In this document: piece after piece, positions 17,422 through 26,557 of the stretch
Layout of the letters: each line of letters starts with the position of its first letter
How positions within the stretch are numbered: the stretch's first letter is position 1
Source: Bacillota bacterium
GTDB taxonomy: Bacteria; Bacillota; UBA4882; UBA8346
NCBI GenBank assembly: GCA_023417475.1
Contig: JAEZFP010000002.1
Coordinates: forward strand, 11,721-75,720
Length of the DNA: 64,000 bases
Direction of reading: 5' to 3'
The notes under the pieces: generated by a model
The model's input: the letters and a program-made list of their open reading frames with translations, nothing else
Told to the model about the DNA's origin: nothing
Databases searched by the model: none
Made by a program: the position numbers and the translations under genes

Positions 17422-18990
17422 TTACCGTTGGTTGTAACGTGCATAAGCAGCTTGGTAAATTTGAATTGCGCGATCAATACCCAATTTTTTAATTTGAGCT
17501 ACATATTTGTCGAAATTGGCAACCGGTTCCACGCCCATGATGAATTTCAAGGTCATTTCATCGTTATAGGTGTTGATTTCATTGATGATCTTCGACAATT
17601 CCTCGCTCTCTTTCGGAGTCGGCGTTACCGGAGGCATTTTATACTTGCCGAAATTATTGTTTTTCCAGAGTTTCATAGCCTCTTTTTGCTGCGGGCGTTC
17701 ATAGTATTGCTCAAGGTAACGTTTGTCTTGGACAAACGGTCCGTTGTTACTCCCGCGCATATATTTGGACATGACTTGCGTCGGAGACATTTTTTCCGGA
17801 TTCTTCATGATCAGTTCGGTATAAGTCGGGTAACCGTTGACCATTTTATAAGTCGTTCCTTCAAGTCCAAAGTTGTAGAATAAATTACCTTCCGTACTAT
17901 ACGCATAATCTAACAACCGCGCGGCGGCTTCAATGTTCTTGCATTTGGTAGAGATCGCGACATTCCCATCGTTGTTGGGGCCAAATGGCGCGGAACGGTT
18001 GGCGAATTTCGCCAGTTGCCCTTTTTTCGGTGACGGATATTGGGTAGCCACCAAGCTAAACTTGGCGTCTTTTCCTTCCATGGCGTCCATATAACGGCCT
18101 AAGCCGCTGCCGCCAGATCCGTAAGTCGCGCCGGTTTTACCACCCAAGATGTTGGCGTCGATAATCTTCCGGTTGACGGTCGCAAAGTTCTTGTCAAGCA
18201 AACCTTCAGCATACCATTTACGCATCACTTCAAAGTATTGCTTCCGGCTTGGCTGGATGCTGCCGTAATGAACTTTCCCTTTATCGATATAAAAATCGGC
18301 AATGCTATCGGCGCCGCCGGCAAAACCGCCACTTAACTCAGTAGAAAGCACTGAAAGCGGCGTGGTGGCATTTTTCTTGTCCTTAAACGTCTTTAATACC
18401 GTATACCATTCATCCAAAGTTTCCGGAGCTTTCAAACCAAGCTCATCCAACCAATCCTTCCGAACAATCGGACCGGCGGTGCTAATGAGTGATTCGTCGC
18501 CACGTATAAACGGAAAGACGTAATAATTTCCTTCATCGGTCTTGACCATCTTATTGTATTGGGGATTTTTCTTCAAATACGCTTTAAGGTTCGGCGCATA
18601 TTTGTCCATGATCGGATTGAGTTTATGAATATAACCGTTTTCGATGGCGCTATTGGGGCCACCCGGAATATCAAACCAACGATATTCAATCAAGTCTGGC
18701 AGATCCCCGGAAGCCATCATTAAGTTGAAAGCCTCCAATGCTTGGGTGTTACCCGATGCGGGATGTAGAAATTGCAATTTCACACCGGTCCGTTTTTGCA
18801 ATTCTTTTGCAAATTCGGTGTCGCCAAAATTCTTGGCAACCAATTGCACATTGGCATGCAACGGCATCCAATAACGTAACGTCACGTTGGATGATAAAGG
18901 ATAAACACTTTTCGCTGCAAAAACAGACCCCGTTAGAAAAATCAGCAGAAATGCAAGTACGATACCACGAAAAATCTTACTATTGCTCAC
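17422..18990 (-). CDS. Extracellular solute-binding protein, LplA/YtcQ-type (copy 1)
   Basis: This is a 522-residue protein. A signal peptide (about residues 1-25, ending GSVFAAKS) lacks the lipobox cysteine usual for this family in monoderm Bacillota. The mature part contains WLDELGLKAPETLDEWYTVL and repeated segments characteristic of large oligosaccharide-binding proteins. It is a near-duplicate of the neighbour at 19433-20998: almost every segment can be aligned without gaps. Both probably feed the same permease pair. Small differences, mostly conservative, are spread along the length and do not indicate loss of function. Confidence 0.94.
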   Translation of the reverse strand: MSNSKIFRGIVLAFLLIFLTGSVFAAKSVYPLSSNVTLRYWMPLHANVQLVAKNFGDTEFAKELQKRTGVKLQFLHPASGNTQALEAFNLMMASGDLPDLIEYRWFDIPGGPNSAIENGYIHKLNPIMDKYAPNLKAYLKKNPQYNKMVKTDEGNYYVFPFIRGDESLISTAGPIVRKDWLDELGLKAPETLDEWYTVLKTFKDKKNATTPLSVLSTELSGGFAGGADSIADFYIDKGKVHYGSIQPSRKQYFEVMRKWYAEGLLDKNFATVNRKIIDANILGGKTGATYGSGGSGLGRYMDAMEGKDAKFSLVATQYPSPKKGQLAKFANRSAPFGPNNDGNVAISTKCKNIEAAARLLDYAYSTEGNLFYNFGLEGTTYKMVNGYPTYTELIMKNPEKMSPTQVMSKYMRGSNNGPFVQDKRYLEQYYERPQQKEAMKLWKNNNFGKYKMPPVTPTPKESEELSKIINEINTYNDEMTLKFIMGVEPVANFDKYVAQIKKLGIDRAIQIYQAAYARYNQR

Positions 18991-19378
18991 TTAAGACACC
19001 CTCCCTACGATGTAATATGAGATCCAAAACATCCTCACTGCCCTCATTGTAAATGAAATATTAAGGCGAAGTAAACGGACAATTTTTGATGCCTTAGCGA
19101 CAGAATTTTTGCTAAAAACGCCAAACCGCCGATTTTACGGCACTTACCGACATCATCAAAAAATTGTCGCATCGTTTCTGCCAGCAGGTACCAAGCGTTT
19201 ATATTAAATCCGGTAACATTTGATACCAATGAACCAGTCCGTTTATCAAGGCGAAAAGTTCGGTCTCTGCCAACTCTTTTAGGGGATTCCTAAGCCAGCT
19301 ACAGGTATTTCGTAATGAGAGAATTCACTGCGTTTCGTTGTAACTGTATGGACTGCAGACGTTTCGCTTTTCAACAGA

Positions 19379-19412
19379 ATGGACCTGCACCAGTCTTGCA
19401 ATGCAGGTCCAT
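19379..19412 (-). terminator. Stem-loop after the first binding-protein gene
   Basis: ATGGACCTGCA (19379-19389) pairs perfectly with TGCAGGTCCAT (19402-19412), 21 bp past the stop of the upstream binding-protein gene. The following sequence is only weakly U-rich. The remaining stretch to 18991 (about 390 bp) shows no gene. It probably carries the leader or a promoter of copy 1. Confidence 0.55.
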
Positions 19413-19432
19413 CCTTGTTAAAGCAATCGAAA

Positions 19433-20998
19433 TTACTTTCTGTTCTGATAACGATTATAAGCAGCTTGATTGATTGCGACTGCCCGATCAACACCTAGCT
19501 TTTTGATCTGCTCGACGTATTTGTCGAAGTTTGCAATCGGCTCAACGCCCATGATGAACTTCAAGGTCATTTCGTCGTTGTAAGTATTGATTTCGTTGAT
19601 GATCTTCGCCAACTCTTCGCTTTCTTTCGGAGTCGGGGTGATCGGCGGAATCTTGTACTTGCCGAAGTTATTGGTCTTCCAGAGGGTCATCGCCGCTTTT
19701 TGAGCAGGCAACGCATAGTATTGTTCAAGGTAACGTTTGTCTTGGACAAACGGTCCGTTGTTACAACCGCGCATGTACTTGGACATAATTTGAGTCGGGG
19801 ACATTTTGTCCGGATTGTTCATAATCAACTCGGTATATTTCGGGTATTTGTCAACCATTTTATAGGTGGTGCCTTCGATACCGAAGTTATAGAACAGGTT
19901 CCCTTCTTCGCTGTAGGCATAGTCTAACATCCGGGCAGCGGCTTCGACGTTTTTGCATTTGGTGGAGATAGCGACGTTACCATCGTTCGCCGGACCAAAT
20001 GGCGCGGAACGGTTGGCGAATTTCGCCAGTTGACCTTTTTTCGGCGACGGATATTTGGTGGCGACCAAGCTGAACTTAGCGTCTTTACCTTGCATCGCAT
20101 CCATATAACGGCCAAGGCCGCTACCGCCGGAACCATAGGTGGCACCGGATTTACCGCCTAAAATATTGGCATCAATTACTTTCCGGGTAACGGTGGCAAA
20201 GTTCTTGTCAAGCAAGCCTTCTTTATACCATTTGTTCATGGTCTCGAAGTATTTCTTGCGAGCCGGCTCAATGCTACCATAGTGGACTTTTCCTTTGTCG
20301 ACATAGAAACCGTCAAAGCTGTCGGTTCCGCCGGCGAAAGCACCGCTCAACTCAGTTGAGAGAACGCTCAACGGAGTGGTGGCGCCTTTCTTGTCTCTGA
20401 AGACTTTTAAAACATTATACCATTCGTCAATGGTTTCCGGGGCTTTTAAGCCCAACTCATCCAACCAGTCTTGACGGACGATCGGACCTGCGGTACAGAT
20501 CAGGGATTCGTCACCGCGGATGAACGGGAAAACATAGTAGCTGCCCTCATCCGTTTTGACCATTTTGTTGTATTGGGGATTTCTCTTTAAGTACGCTTTT
20601 AAGTTCGGAGCATATTTGTCCATAATCGGATTGAGTTTGTGGATATAACCGTTCTCAATCGCGGAGTTTGGACCACCCGGGATATCAAACCAACGATACT
20701 CGATCAAGTCTGGCAGATCTCCGGAAGCCATCATCAAGTTGAATGCTTCCAAAGCTGCGGTGTTACCGGTCGCAGGATGTAAAAATTGGGCTTTTACACC
20801 GGTCCGTTTTGCTAATTCTTTAGCAAATTCCGTATCGCCAAAGTTTTTGGCAACCAATTGCACATTGGCATGCAACGGCATCCAATACTTAAGCGTTACG
20901 TTGGACGTGAGCGGGTAAACACTCTTGGCTGCGAACACCGAGCCAGTCAATAAAACCAGTAAACCAACGAGCAACAAACTTTTCAAAGTCTTACGCAA
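19433..20998 (-). CDS. Extracellular solute-binding protein, LplA/YtcQ-type (copy 2, TTG start)
   Basis: This is a 521-residue protein with the start placed at TTG (20998), because AGGGAGGGTG lies just upstream and the resulting signal peptide (LRKTLKSLLLVGLLVLL, then GSVFA|AKS) matches copy 1 in length and cleavage. An upstream ATG at 21049 would add 17 unlike residues. It binds oligosaccharides for the LplBC permeases. Copy 1 and copy 2 form a recent tandem duplication. Like copy 1 it lacks a lipid-anchor cysteine. The gene is transcribed first and is probably the more strongly expressed. Confidence 0.93.
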   Translation of the reverse strand: MRKTLKSLLLVGLLVLLTGSVFAAKSVYPLTSNVTLKYWMPLHANVQLVAKNFGDTEFAKELAKRTGVKAQFLHPATGNTAALEAFNLMMASGDLPDLIEYRWFDIPGGPNSAIENGYIHKLNPIMDKYAPNLKAYLKRNPQYNKMVKTDEGSYYVFPFIRGDESLICTAGPIVRQDWLDELGLKAPETIDEWYNVLKVFRDKKGATTPLSVLSTELSGAFAGGTDSFDGFYVDKGKVHYGSIEPARKKYFETMNKWYKEGLLDKNFATVTRKVIDANILGGKSGATYGSGGSGLGRYMDAMQGKDAKFSLVATKYPSPKKGQLAKFANRSAPFGPANDGNVAISTKCKNVEAAARMLDYAYSEEGNLFYNFGIEGTTYKMVDKYPKYTELIMNNPDKMSPTQIMSKYMRGCNNGPFVQDKRYLEQYYALPAQKAAMTLWKTNNFGKYKIPPITPTPKESEELAKIINEINTYNDEMTLKFIMGVEPIANFDKYVEQIKKLGVDRAVAINQAAYNRYQNRK

Positions 20999-21051
20999 CG
21001 AAACACCCTCCCTTATGTTTTTGATGCCTAAGCGTACGACATCATACATTT

Positions 21052-21081
21052 ATTGTAACAGAAAACTAAACAAAAAGTAAA
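21052..21081 (-). promoter_or_regulatory. Probable promoter of the solute-binding/permease operon
   Basis: On the minus strand TTTACT (21081-21076) and TACAAT (21057-21052) are 18 bp apart, with TG one base before the -10 (extended -10). It lies about 55 bp upstream of the TTG start. Confidence 0.45.
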
Positions 21082-21138
21082 TGCCTGATTTAACAAGATA
21101 AGACATTTTTTCTAAGAATAATGACTTTCTTATGCATT

Positions 21139-23583
21139 TTAGGACCCGATTCCAAAATTGTGCTCGGTGTCTTTATACTTACCGGGAGTGGTTCCTTCGT
21201 ACTTTTTAAACGCCCGCGTAAAAGTGCGCGTATTGGAATATCCGACCGCTTTGGCGACCTCGTCCAAGTTGCTGAGTTCACGAAACAATTGTTTCGCTTT
21301 CCTTAACCGGATCCGGTTGATGAAATCCAACAATCCCTCGCCGTTCTGTTCCAAAAAGGTCCGCGACAGATGCACCGGATGCACGTTAAACTGCTGTGCG
21401 ATGGTGGTGATCCCCAGATTGGGATCAGTGAAGTTTTCTTTGACGAACTCCATCACTTGATCTTTCAGTTGGATCTCATTCTCTTTTTGACGGCCTTTGG
21501 TTTTCTCCTTATTTTTCAACTGAATGTATTCGCAGAACCGGGCCAGGATGGTCATCATTTCCAATTTCATTTCATTGATTGACTCGCAATTCAACAGCGT
21601 TTCAATAGGATTCAATTCATCAAGGAAACCTTGGCGGTTCGCATCGTTAATCTCATTGACCGTCTTAATCATCGTACTGACTAAGTTAAACATCAGACAA
21701 CGGGCGATCTTCACCGGCAAAAACGACTTTTCGAAATTATTGCAGAAAATCTCGTCCAAGATCAGTTTTGACCGTTCCAAATCCCCGGTTTTAATACAAT
21801 TGATCAACTGTTGCTCCTTTTCCAACGGGTAGTAATAGTCCCCCTTGGGCAGGTCGTTTAGATCCTCGTGGAGCACCAGGTCTTCAATGCCGAGTAACTT
21901 TTTGTACTCCATTGCCTGCAACGTTTCAGTAAACGCTTCGGCGATGCCGGCCGCGTTATGGATGCCGCTCGCCGAGACCATTACCTGGATTTGATAGTTG
22001 TCCCGCAGAATTCTTTGGGATTCGGTGGCAATCCGGATCATCGCCTGCTTTCCTTCCGCTCCGCCCGTTTCCAAGTTGATCAAACAGACCAGCAAATCAT
22101 CGATATCAGTGGTAAATCCAAGATTATTATCCAACCGATCATTGATTGTGCTGACAATGACCGCCTGGGCCCTTTTAAAGTTTTCTAAAACCGCTTGATC
22201 CGACGTATTAAAGGTGTCGAGCTCCATGCTGTAGAAATCGTCGATATAAAACGCCATGACTCCGAAGTGATCGGTTTTAAAATGAATGTCGTGAAATTGC
22301 AGCCGGTCTTGGATCAAGCGAGTATCAGTCTCTTTCCCCTGTAACAGGCGGGTTAGAAAATGCGTGCGTAGTAATTTGTTCTGTTGTTGTACAGTGGAGT
22401 CGACCGCTTCCAAATCGGAGTAAACCTTGGCTATCGCCTGTTGAATGAAGGAATATTCATTGTTTTTCTTGTCGAAGCTTGAACCCTGGTAATTTTCGAG
22501 CAACTTAATCAGTTGCTCAATCGGGTTATAGTTTTTCCGTAGCGCGCGGTAGCAAATAAAACCCCCGACGACCAGACAAAGCACCACGCTGAAGATAGTT
22601 AGGTTCCGGACATAATCGGCCTTGGCCCGAAAAACGCTGACTGGCGTAATCACTAAATAACGCCATTCCGATTTTTTAGACGTTATATAAGAAACGACTG
22701 AGTTTTTCCCACTAAGTCGCTGATGGAACAGACCTTCGTCATTCTCACTGATTTTTTTGAAATCAATCCCGGCGAACCGGGTCCCATGATTGGAGGAAGC
22801 CAGCACATTGTTGTTTTTGTCGACGATCAACGCCAATCCTTGGTTCAAAGCCCCAATATCCCAAACATCGTTCATAAACCGCGATTCATTCAAAATAATC
22901 ACCACGTTGGCCGAGGATTCGTTCGAATAATACAACGGCAGCGAACGGGTAAACGCAATGGTCTTATAAATCTCTCCGGTGCTGTCCTCGTACCGCACCG
23001 GAAACGCGGCGTCGCGGTAATAATCCGATACCATTTTAAGCCATTGCGGATAACTCAATCCGGTATTGTTCAAATACAACATATAATAAGACTTGGAATC
23101 ATAACTGCCTTCAGACGAAATAACCAGGTCCAGGTGTTTAAAATAGATATAAAAATCATCGATGGAGCTGTTGATGATCTTATACGCCCGTAAATTCCGA
23201 ACCAGTTGATAGATATCATAGGCGCCCAACTCGGACGCTTTTTTCCGTTTCAAAAAATCATTGACCCGCGCGTCAATGGCAATTTCATTACCGAGCCGTC
23301 CCGCCTCTTCCAAAAGGCTGTCCATTTGTTGCTGGACTTTTTTCAGCAAAACCGTATTGGATTTGCTGATCTCCTTTTCCAGAACATTGGCGGTGATGAA
23401 ATAGCTGATCGTGGTGATCACCACCGGAACCAGTAGAATCAAGGCATATGACAAAATCCACGTGAACATGACACTGTCGCTTTTCGGCAGCGCTCGTGAG
23501 AGCTTCAGCGAAGAACGGCCCAGTTGCAATGCTTTCGCAGCTTTTGCTTTTAGTTCGTTACCATTGAATACGCCCAATGACAT
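21139..23583 (-). CDS. Membrane sensor-regulator with C-terminal AraC-type HTH
   Basis: This 814-residue protein has one membrane helix near residues 42-66, an extracytoplasmic Cache-like sensor region to about 310, a second helix (FSVVLCLVVGGFICYRAL), a long cytoplasmic linker, and an AraC/XylS DNA-binding domain in the last 100 residues (VAKAVGYSNTRTFTRAFKKY). One-component sensors of this layout (YtdP/YesS-like) sit beside Lpl-type importers in Paenibacillus and Bacillus and respond to extracellular oligosaccharide. It precedes the binding-protein genes on the same strand and probably activates them. GGAAG lies very close to the ATG, so the exact start is less certain. Confidence 0.9.
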   Translation of the reverse strand: MSLGVFNGNELKAKAAKALQLGRSSLKLSRALPKSDSVMFTWILSYALILLVPVVITTISYFITANVLEKEISKSNTVLLKKVQQQMDSLLEEAGRLGNEIAIDARVNDFLKRKKASELGAYDIYQLVRNLRAYKIINSSIDDFYIYFKHLDLVISSEGSYDSKSYYMLYLNNTGLSYPQWLKMVSDYYRDAAFPVRYEDSTGEIYKTIAFTRSLPLYYSNESSANVVIILNESRFMNDVWDIGALNQGLALIVDKNNNVLASSNHGTRFAGIDFKKISENDEGLFHQRLSGKNSVVSYITSKKSEWRYLVITPVSVFRAKADYVRNLTIFSVVLCLVVGGFICYRALRKNYNPIEQLIKLLENYQGSSFDKKNNEYSFIQQAIAKVYSDLEAVDSTVQQQNKLLRTHFLTRLLQGKETDTRLIQDRLQFHDIHFKTDHFGVMAFYIDDFYSMELDTFNTSDQAVLENFKRAQAVIVSTINDRLDNNLGFTTDIDDLLVCLINLETGGAEGKQAMIRIATESQRILRDNYQIQVMVSASGIHNAAGIAEAFTETLQAMEYKKLLGIEDLVLHEDLNDLPKGDYYYPLEKEQQLINCIKTGDLERSKLILDEIFCNNFEKSFLPVKIARCLMFNLVSTMIKTVNEINDANRQGFLDELNPIETLLNCESINEMKLEMMTILARFCEYIQLKNKEKTKGRQKENEIQLKDQVMEFVKENFTDPNLGITTIAQQFNVHPVHLSRTFLEQNGEGLLDFINRIRLRKAKQLFRELSNLDEVAKAVGYSNTRTFTRAFKKYEGTTPGKYKDTEHNFGIGS

Positions 23584-23834
23584 TACTTCCTACATATTAG
23601 ATTTGCGAATTGGCCTAACTCCAGAAGTACCCTTTGACGCTCAAACAGGAACAAACCTGCGATTAGTGTTCGAGTATCAAAGGGTCAAATTTAAAAACTT
23701 ATTGTATTATTAATATATTATCGTAAATTTAGAAAAAAGAATATATAAATTGCAATAGATTTTTAAACCAATTAACGGCAGCATTTATTGCAATTTATCT
23801 ATTCCCGTTCAAAAACAGGGTAATATATGACGTT

Positions 23835-24710
23835 TTAGACGATCTGTGTCTGTTGTTTGCGGTATTGTAACGGTGTTTTGCCGGTAATATTCTTGAAAAC
23901 CCTGCCAAAATGGGCAATGTTGCCAAAACCCACCTTCTCCGCCACTTGAATCACCTTCCAACGCGAATCCCGCAACAGTTTCTGGGCCTCTTTAATCCGT
24001 ACGTTACTCAAATATTCCACAAAAGTAAACCCGGTAGTCTCTTTAAAGACCCGGCTCAGATAATAAGGGCTGATGAAAAAACGTTCCGAGAGGATTGAGA
24101 GGGTTAAGGTGTCAGCGTAATTTTGATTGATATATCGAACAATCTCCGAGATCTTCTGATGAATTTGACTCGGATGTTCCAGCGTGTCCCGCAGATCGCT
24201 TCGGTGATACTGTTGATATCGCGTAATATCAACCAGCAATTGGAGGAAAAATCCTTGTAATGCCAGCTCAAATCCGATGGATCGCTCTTCAACTTCAGTC
24301 AACATCTTTTGCAACAAATATTCCAAATGGTCTTGGGCAGGAAAAGTAAGCGGAATGACACTTGGCCCGCTGAAAAACAAACCGTTTAAAACGTCCCGCA
24401 ACGAACTTCCCGCCGGTGTCATACAGTCTTCGGTAAAATGCAGCAACACTCGCTCGTGTCCCGGAACGCCGGTATCGGTGGTTTTGTGAAGCTCATGCGG
24501 CGGAATCAATACCAGATCGCCGGTCTTGATATAAAAAGTGCGATCCTTGACAAAATAATAACGCTCTCCGGAGACTAGATAATACAGCTCATAATAGTCA
24601 TGGAGGTGGTTTCCGGACATGTTATAATGGCCCAAAGCCTTCTTGCCGGACAACGCAAACGTATTGGCGGAGTTTCGAAATTCACAATTATTAACTTCCA
24701 TATACATCAC
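23835..24710 (-). CDS. AraC-family regulator with cupin sensor domain
   Basis: This is a 291-residue protein. Residues about 25-110 form a cupin/AraC-binding region containing SGNHLHDYYELYYLVSG and LVLIPPHELHKT. Residues 190-290 form the double helix-turn-helix ending VAEKVGFGNIAHFGRVFKNI. The cupin probably binds a sugar or uronide ligand. It is divergent from the GH28 gene across a 317-bp promoter region, so GH28 and its own gene are likely targets. Two in-frame ATGs (MMYMEV) make the first residues uncertain. Confidence 0.92.
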   Translation of the reverse strand: MMYMEVNNCEFRNSANTFALSGKKALGHYNMSGNHLHDYYELYYLVSGERYYFVKDRTFYIKTGDLVLIPPHELHKTTDTGVPGHERVLLHFTEDCMTPAGSSLRDVLNGLFFSGPSVIPLTFPAQDHLEYLLQKMLTEVEERSIGFELALQGFFLQLLVDITRYQQYHRSDLRDTLEHPSQIHQKISEIVRYINQNYADTLTLSILSERFFISPYYLSRVFKETTGFTFVEYLSNVRIKEAQKLLRDSRWKVIQVAEKVGFGNIAHFGRVFKNITGKTPLQYRKQQTQIV

Positions 24711-24852
24711 CCGAACCTAATTTTAACATTTTGTAAAATTGAATGGTAGTCTATTTTTGCGGTTTTCGATTAATATTGTGGTTCATAAATGAACTTACTT
24801 AGCAAAAAAAGATTTTTTTTTGGCATTCATGGCAAAAAAGACGCAGATTTTA

Positions 24853-24880
24853 TCGACAATATACTGTATGATTGTATATT
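24853..24880 (+). promoter_or_regulatory. Possible promoter for the GH28 gene
   Basis: TCGACA (24853-24858) and TATATT (24875-24880) are 16 bp apart, about 150 bp before the GH28 start. The rest of the 24711-25027 region holds no convincing gene. AraC-type sites would be expected but were not pinned down. Confidence 0.4.
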
Positions 24881-25027
24881 AGGGGCAATGATACCGCAAA
24901 ATACAGCTTCGTTCCCCGGCCCGGAGGCTGCAACCGTATACGAAATGCGCTTCCGTTCCGGGACGGCCTAAATCGGCATCCTCAAAAACAGCCACCAATA
25001 TTATCCCAATCTTTGGAGGTTTAATCA

Positions 25028-26473
25028 ATGGCAAACTATCTCACCATTACTGATTTCGGTGCGGTTCCCGACGGAAAAACCTTATGCACCGAAGCCTTTG
25101 CGGCGGCAATTCAAGCCGGCGTCGGCATGGGCGGCGGTACGGTTCACGTTCCCGCCGGAACCTATCTCACCGGACCGATTCACCTGGAAAGCAACATCAC
25201 CCTAAATATTGAGGCCGGCGCCGTCCTTTTGTTCAGCCAGGATATTAAGGATTACCCGGTGGTTTTCTCCCGTTGGGAAGGCGTGGATCGTGAAGTTTAT
25301 TCCCCGCTGATCTACGGCAAAAACCTACAGAACGTGGCAGTCACCGGTCGCGGCATCCTCGACGGCCAAGGTAAACCCTGGTGGGAACGGTTTCGCAATG
25401 AAAGTTTGGCTTACCCCCGGCCGCGTTTCATCAGCTTCGACAATTGCCAAAACGTCCTGATCGAAGGAGTTACCTTAACCAACTCGCCGGCGTGGACCAT
25501 CAACCCGATCGAAACCGAAAATCTCACCGTCACCCAAGTGACGATTAAAAATCCGGCCGAATCGCCCAATACCGACGGGATTAACCCCGAATCCTGTAAA
25601 AATGTTCATATCGCCAACTGTCATATCGATGTCGGTGACGATTGCATTACCTTGAAAGCCGGCACCGAAGAGTGCAGCAAACGGGTCCCCTGTGAGAACA
25701 TTACCATCACCAACTGCACCATGGTTCACGGCCACGGCGGCGTGGTCATCGGCAGCGAGATGAGTGGCGGAGTTCGGAACGTCGTCATCTCCAACTGCGT
25801 TTTCGAAGGAACCGACCGCGGCATCCGGATGAAATCCCGGCGCGGCCGCGGCGGGTTGATCGAAGATATCCGGGTCAACAATATCGTCATGAAAGACGTG
25901 ATCACCCCGTTGGTGATGCATCTCTACTACCGTTGCGGACCGGGCGGGGAAGATCCCCATGTGGTCGATCGCAACCCCCAACCGGTTGATCAAACAACCC
26001 CGATCTTCCGGCGAATTCATATCAGTAATATTACCGCCCGGGAGATTCGCGCCGCCGCCGCCTTTTTATACGGTTTGCCGGAGATGCCCATCGAGGATGT
26101 CTCGTTTGACAACATCTCCCTGCACCTGGCCGATCAGGCGGCCCCGGCCGCCCCGGCGATGATGGTCGGACTCGACCCGATGGCCAAAAAAGGCGTCTTC
26201 TGCACCAATGTCCGCGATGTTTCCTTCAGCAACGTGACGGTGGAAAACGCCGACGGCCCCGCGTTTACCATTGAAAATTCCGCGAACATCGATCTGATCC
26301 GTTGCGCGGCCAAAAACGCCGATCGAAATCAACCGGTGATCCAGTTGGAAAACACCCAACAAGTTTTGGTGCAAGGGTGCAAACTTCGGAATGGCCAAAC
26401 CAACTTCCTGGCTTTAAAAGGCGACAGCAACTCCCAAATCGAATTGGTCGGCAACAGCAAAGCCATCAACTAA
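25028..26473 (+). CDS. GH28 polygalacturonase-like glycoside hydrolase
   Basis: This 481-residue right-handed beta-helix enzyme carries all four GH28 motifs: NTD (181-183), DD (204-205), GHG (235-237) and R-x-K (267-269, in GIRMKS). It hydrolyses alpha-1,4 bonds between galacturonic acid residues by inversion. No signal peptide is present, so it is a cytoplasmic enzyme, probably exo-acting on imported oligogalacturonides. TTTGGAGG upstream of ATG supports the start. Rhamnogalacturonan hydrolysis is an alternative within the family. Confidence 0.94.
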   Translation: MANYLTITDFGAVPDGKTLCTEAFAAAIQAGVGMGGGTVHVPAGTYLTGPIHLESNITLNIEAGAVLLFSQDIKDYPVVFSRWEGVDREVYSPLIYGKNLQNVAVTGRGILDGQGKPWWERFRNESLAYPRPRFISFDNCQNVLIEGVTLTNSPAWTINPIETENLTVTQVTIKNPAESPNTDGINPESCKNVHIANCHIDVGDDCITLKAGTEECSKRVPCENITITNCTMVHGHGGVVIGSEMSGGVRNVVISNCVFEGTDRGIRMKSRRGRGGLIEDIRVNNIVMKDVITPLVMHLYYRCGPGGEDPHVVDRNPQPVDQTTPIFRRIHISNITAREIRAAAAFLYGLPEMPIEDVSFDNISLHLADQAAPAAPAMMVGLDPMAKKGVFCTNVRDVSFSNVTVENADGPAFTIENSANIDLIRCAAKNADRNQPVIQLENTQQVLVQGCKLRNGQTNFLALKGDSNSQIELVGNSKAIN

Positions 26474-26505
26474 ACCCAACCACCGCATTGAACAAGCTAC
26501 TTACG

Positions 26506-26545
26506 CGAAAGCCCTGGCCAACCAGACGGTCCAGGGCTTTCGCTT
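26506..26545. terminator. Bidirectional terminator between GH28 and MFS genes
   Basis: CGAAAGCCCTGG (26506-26517) pairs with CCAGGGCTTTCG (26531-26542), followed by CTTTTATATTT. It separates two convergent genes. Confidence 0.8.
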
Positions 26546-26557
26546 TTATATTTATCA

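Noticed and set aside
24789..24971. 60-codon frame upstream of GH28
   Set aside because: It overlaps the probable promoter and has no ribosome site; composition is not protein-like at the start.
25475..26020. 181-codon antisense frame in GH28
   Set aside because: GH28 has all catalytic motifs and normal length; the antisense frame is His/Asp-rich shadow sequence.
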